23,753 bases of DNA from a virus: IMG/VR virus record IMGVR_UViG_3300028553_001402, positions 1 through 23,753 of that record; one strand, given 5' to 3'. The notes under the pieces are model-generated. The model did not search any database. It was not told the DNA's origin and saw only the letters and a list, made by a program, of their open reading frames with translations. The position numbers and the translations under genes were made by a program. Below are positions 21,911-23,753 of this stretch, piece by piece (position 1 is the first letter of the stretch; each line of letters begins with the position of its first letter).

Positions 21911-21913
21911 ATA
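21906..21913 (+). promoter_or_regulatory. Late-promoter-like AGTAAATA 4 bases before a start codon
   Basis: AGTAAATA overlaps the stop codon (TAA 21908-21910) of the glycosyltransferase. Only 4 bases separate it from the ATG at 21918, and no Shine-Dalgarno sequence is present, so a transcript from it would be leaderless. Confidence 0.4.
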
Positions 21914-21917
21914 CTCA

Positions 21918-23753
21918 ATGAAATATAAAATTGCATGGGTACAGCCCAATTTCCAACAAGGGCCCAAGGAGTTCAATGCCCACTACTTGCCGTATTCTGC
22001 AGGAGTGATATGGAGTTATGCCAAGGCCGATGAGTGGATTGGACAAAACTTTGAATGCACTGACATGGTGTGGCGTCGCGACGCTGTGGAACCTCTAGCA
22101 CAACAGTTGGCTGCAAATGATGTAGTGGCATTCAGCACCTATGTGTGGAATCACCAGTACAACTACACTCTGGCTCGCATGGTCAAACAACTGAATCCCG
22201 ATTGTTTGATTGTGTTTGGTGGACCGGAGCCGGCTGTGACTGATCCCGATATCTTTCGCAAAGAACCCTACATGGATATTGTGATCTGTTTTGAAGGTGA
22301 AATTATTTTTCGTGAGATACTGAGAAATTTTGAAAATCAACGCTGGGAAGACATTCCGGGTTTGTTGATCAATCGCGACGGCAAAGCAGTAAAGACTCCG
22401 GACGCCAAGCGAATAGAAACCCTGGGAGAAGTACCCAGCCCGTATCTGACAGGAATATTTGACCAGATCATGGCTGACAATCCCAACGTGGAATGGAACG
22501 GCACATTGGAGACCAATCGTGGCTGTCCGTTTGCCTGCACTTTTTGTGACTGGGGTAGTCTGACCTACAACAAGGTCAAACACTTTGGCCTGGAACGTGT
22601 GTATGAAGAACTGGAATGGATGGCCAAACATCGTTGTGGGTTTATCTCCATAACCGATGCCAACTTTGGCATGTTCCCCGAGCGTGACAATCTCATTGCA
22701 GACAAGATAATTGAAGTACAGGAAAAATATGGGTATCCCAAGACCTTCTCTGTGGCCTGGGCCAAGAATCAAAAAAAAGAAGTAGTGGACATTGTGAAGA
22801 AACTGTTGGACGCACCAGGATTCAATCAAGGACTCACACTGAGTGTGCAGAGTCTTGATGTAGACGTGCTTGAAAACATTCGTCGCAAGAACATGGAAAT
22901 GAACAAGCTGGAAGAAGTTTTTGAACTTTGTGAACAGCGCAACATTCCCACTTATACCGAACTGATCCTGGGATTGCCAGGCGAGAGTTTGACCACATGG
23001 AAGGACAACTTCTGGCGCTTGTTCCGCATGGGCAATCACACTGGCCTCACAGTGTTCCAGGCACAGTTGTTGGAAAATGCAGAAATGAACCTGTTGCAGA
23101 AAAAACTGTTCCAGATCAAGTCAGCTCGAGTGACCGACTACTTCTCGGGCAGTTATTCAAACGAACACATTGAAGAAGGCATTGACATCATCACTGCCAC
23201 CAAGGATCTGCCCGACGAAATCATGTTGGATGCCGAAGTGTTTTCATGGTACATCAACACATTCCATATCAATGGAGTGAGCACACTGTTGAGTCGACTG
23301 GTCTACAAATATTCTGGCGTGGATTACAGCAAGTTCTATGATGATCTGTTTGAATTCCTGCAACAAGACTCATGGTTTGTGAAAGAAATGCAAGAAGTAC
23401 GACAGTACTATCAGAACTGGATGACTCAAGGACAAATACGTCACCCCAACATTGGCGGAATTGAAATACACGGTTGGAACCTGATTCATCGATCAATCTT
23501 GAACATGCATGTGCATCATCAGTATGACAACATATTTGAAAGACTGGAACAGTTTATGCAACGCTACGATCTACCACAAGACTTGTTGGCCGATGTCATG
23601 AGATTCCAACGCAGATATCTAGTGGCATATGATTCCATATCGTCTTATCCGCAACAGCTCAAACTTGACTACAACATTTGGGAATACATCACCACTGATG
23701 CCAAACTTGAAAAAACAACAGTGACCTATCACTTGGACTTTCCCGAAGAGAAA
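21918..23753 (+). CDS. B12-binding-domain radical SAM protein (runs off the right edge)
   Basis: At least 612 residues are visible, with no stop before the window end. The N-terminal 170 residues form a cobalamin-binding-like Rossmann domain (KIAWVQPNFQQGPKEF, NPDCLIVFGGPEPAV, IVICFEGEIIFREIL). The radical SAM CxxxCxxC motif is at C203, C207, C210 (NRGCPFACTFCDWG). Then come FISITDANFGMFPERD, VAWAKNQ, and TYTELILGLPGE, all usual barrel segments. Enzymes of this class often methylate unreactive carbons with methylcobalamin or rearrange substrates. No DxHxxG base-off motif was seen, so cobalamin use is inferred from layout. The large C-terminal region is unassigned. The substrate is unknown. 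Confidence 0.88.
   Translation, partial: MKYKIAWVQPNFQQGPKEFNAHYLPYSAGVIWSYAKADEWIGQNFECTDMVWRRDAVEPLAQQLAANDVVAFSTYVWNHQYNYTLARMVKQLNPDCLIVFGGPEPAVTDPDIFRKEPYMDIVICFEGEIIFREILRNFENQRWEDIPGLLINRDGKAVKTPDAKRIETLGEVPSPYLTGIFDQIMADNPNVEWNGTLETNRGCPFACTFCDWGSLTYNKVKHFGLERVYEELEWMAKHRCGFISITDANFGMFPERDNLIADKIIEVQEKYGYPKTFSVAWAKNQKKEVVDIVKKLLDAPGFNQGLTLSVQSLDVDVLENIRRKNMEMNKLEEVFELCEQRNIPTYTELILGLPGESLTTWKDNFWRLFRMGNHTGLTVFQAQLLENAEMNLLQKKLFQIKSARVTDYFSGSYSNEHIEEGIDIITATKDLPDEIMLDAEVFSWYINTFHINGVSTLLSRLVYKYSGVDYSKFYDDLFEFLQQDSWFVKEMQEVRQYYQNWMTQGQIRHPNIGGIEIHGWNLIHRSILNMHVHHQYDNIFERLEQFMQRYDLPQDLLADVMRFQRRYLVAYDSISSYPQQLKLDYNIWEYITTDAKLEKTTVTYHLDFPEEK

Noticed and set aside
22095-23039. Long minus-strand open frame (314 codons)
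   Set aside because: It lies entirely antisense to the B12 radical SAM gene, whose plus-strand frame is open for 612 codons with clear motifs. The minus-strand translation shows no domain.

Overview
This window looks like a piece of the genome of a T4-like, contractile-tailed bacteriophage, probably from an aquatic (marine or freshwater) bacterium. The strongest anchors are a complete family B DNA polymerase of the T4 gp43 type, a gp45-like sliding clamp, a small DsbA-like DNA-binding protein and several TATAAATA-like late-promoter motifs. Almost all genes run on the plus strand and are tightly packed, often with ATGA start/stop overlaps. Base composition appears to be in the mid-40s % GC by eye (not computed). 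I saw no tRNA, IS element, integrase or CRISPR array. The host cannot be named from this sequence.

Layout. (1) 1-1535, minus strand: a radical SAM/SPASM-like enzyme, a 69-residue unknown protein and the start of a glycosyltransferase-like protein, transcribed leftward from a short divergent promoter region. (2) 1577-4621, plus strand: small unknown proteins, a Dps-type mini-ferritin with an intact ferroxidase site, two low-complexity or acidic phage proteins that may be structural, and a small transglutaminase-like cysteine peptidase. (3) 4660-7017: S-adenosylhomocysteine hydrolase (ahcY), a 2-oxoglutarate/Fe(II) oxygenase and the DsbA-like protein. (4) 7090-11450: gp43 DNA polymerase, a methyltransferase-fold protein and the gp45-like clamp. 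(5) 11457-14195: a DpdA-like guanine transglycosylase coupled to a 175-residue unknown protein, a QueD-like T-fold protein and a 75-residue protein. (6) 14192-18828: a sulfotransferase-like protein, a GT-B glycosyltransferase, a UDP-glucose 4-epimerase, an amidinotransferase and a shortened DegT/StrS-type aminotransferase, in one unbroken run with region 5. (7) 18893-21075: GTP cyclohydrolase I (folE), a HIT protein and two tandem QueD paralogues. (8) 21077-23753: a GT-A glycosyltransferase and a B12-binding radical SAM protein that runs off the end.

How the genes may work together. FolE and QueD are the first two steps from GTP toward 7-deazaguanines, and DpdA exchanges guanine in DNA for a 7-deazaguanine. 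The window therefore carries part of a DNA base-replacement pathway; QueE and QueC are not here. The dpdA-like gene follows directly after the sliding clamp. Its C-terminal region holds a peptide (MFEALFTF, residues 484-491) that closely matches the C-terminal tail of this phage's own gp43 (TFNLLFTF), the segment that in T4/RB69 polymerases binds the clamp. My main hypothesis is that this DpdA is tethered to the sliding clamp so that guanine exchange follows the replication fork, with the adjacent 175-residue protein and the T-fold protein as co-factors or tailoring enzymes. AhcY, the methyltransferase-like protein and the radical SAM proteins suggest heavy S-adenosylmethionine use during infection. 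The sugar genes may decorate either DNA or the cell/virion surface.
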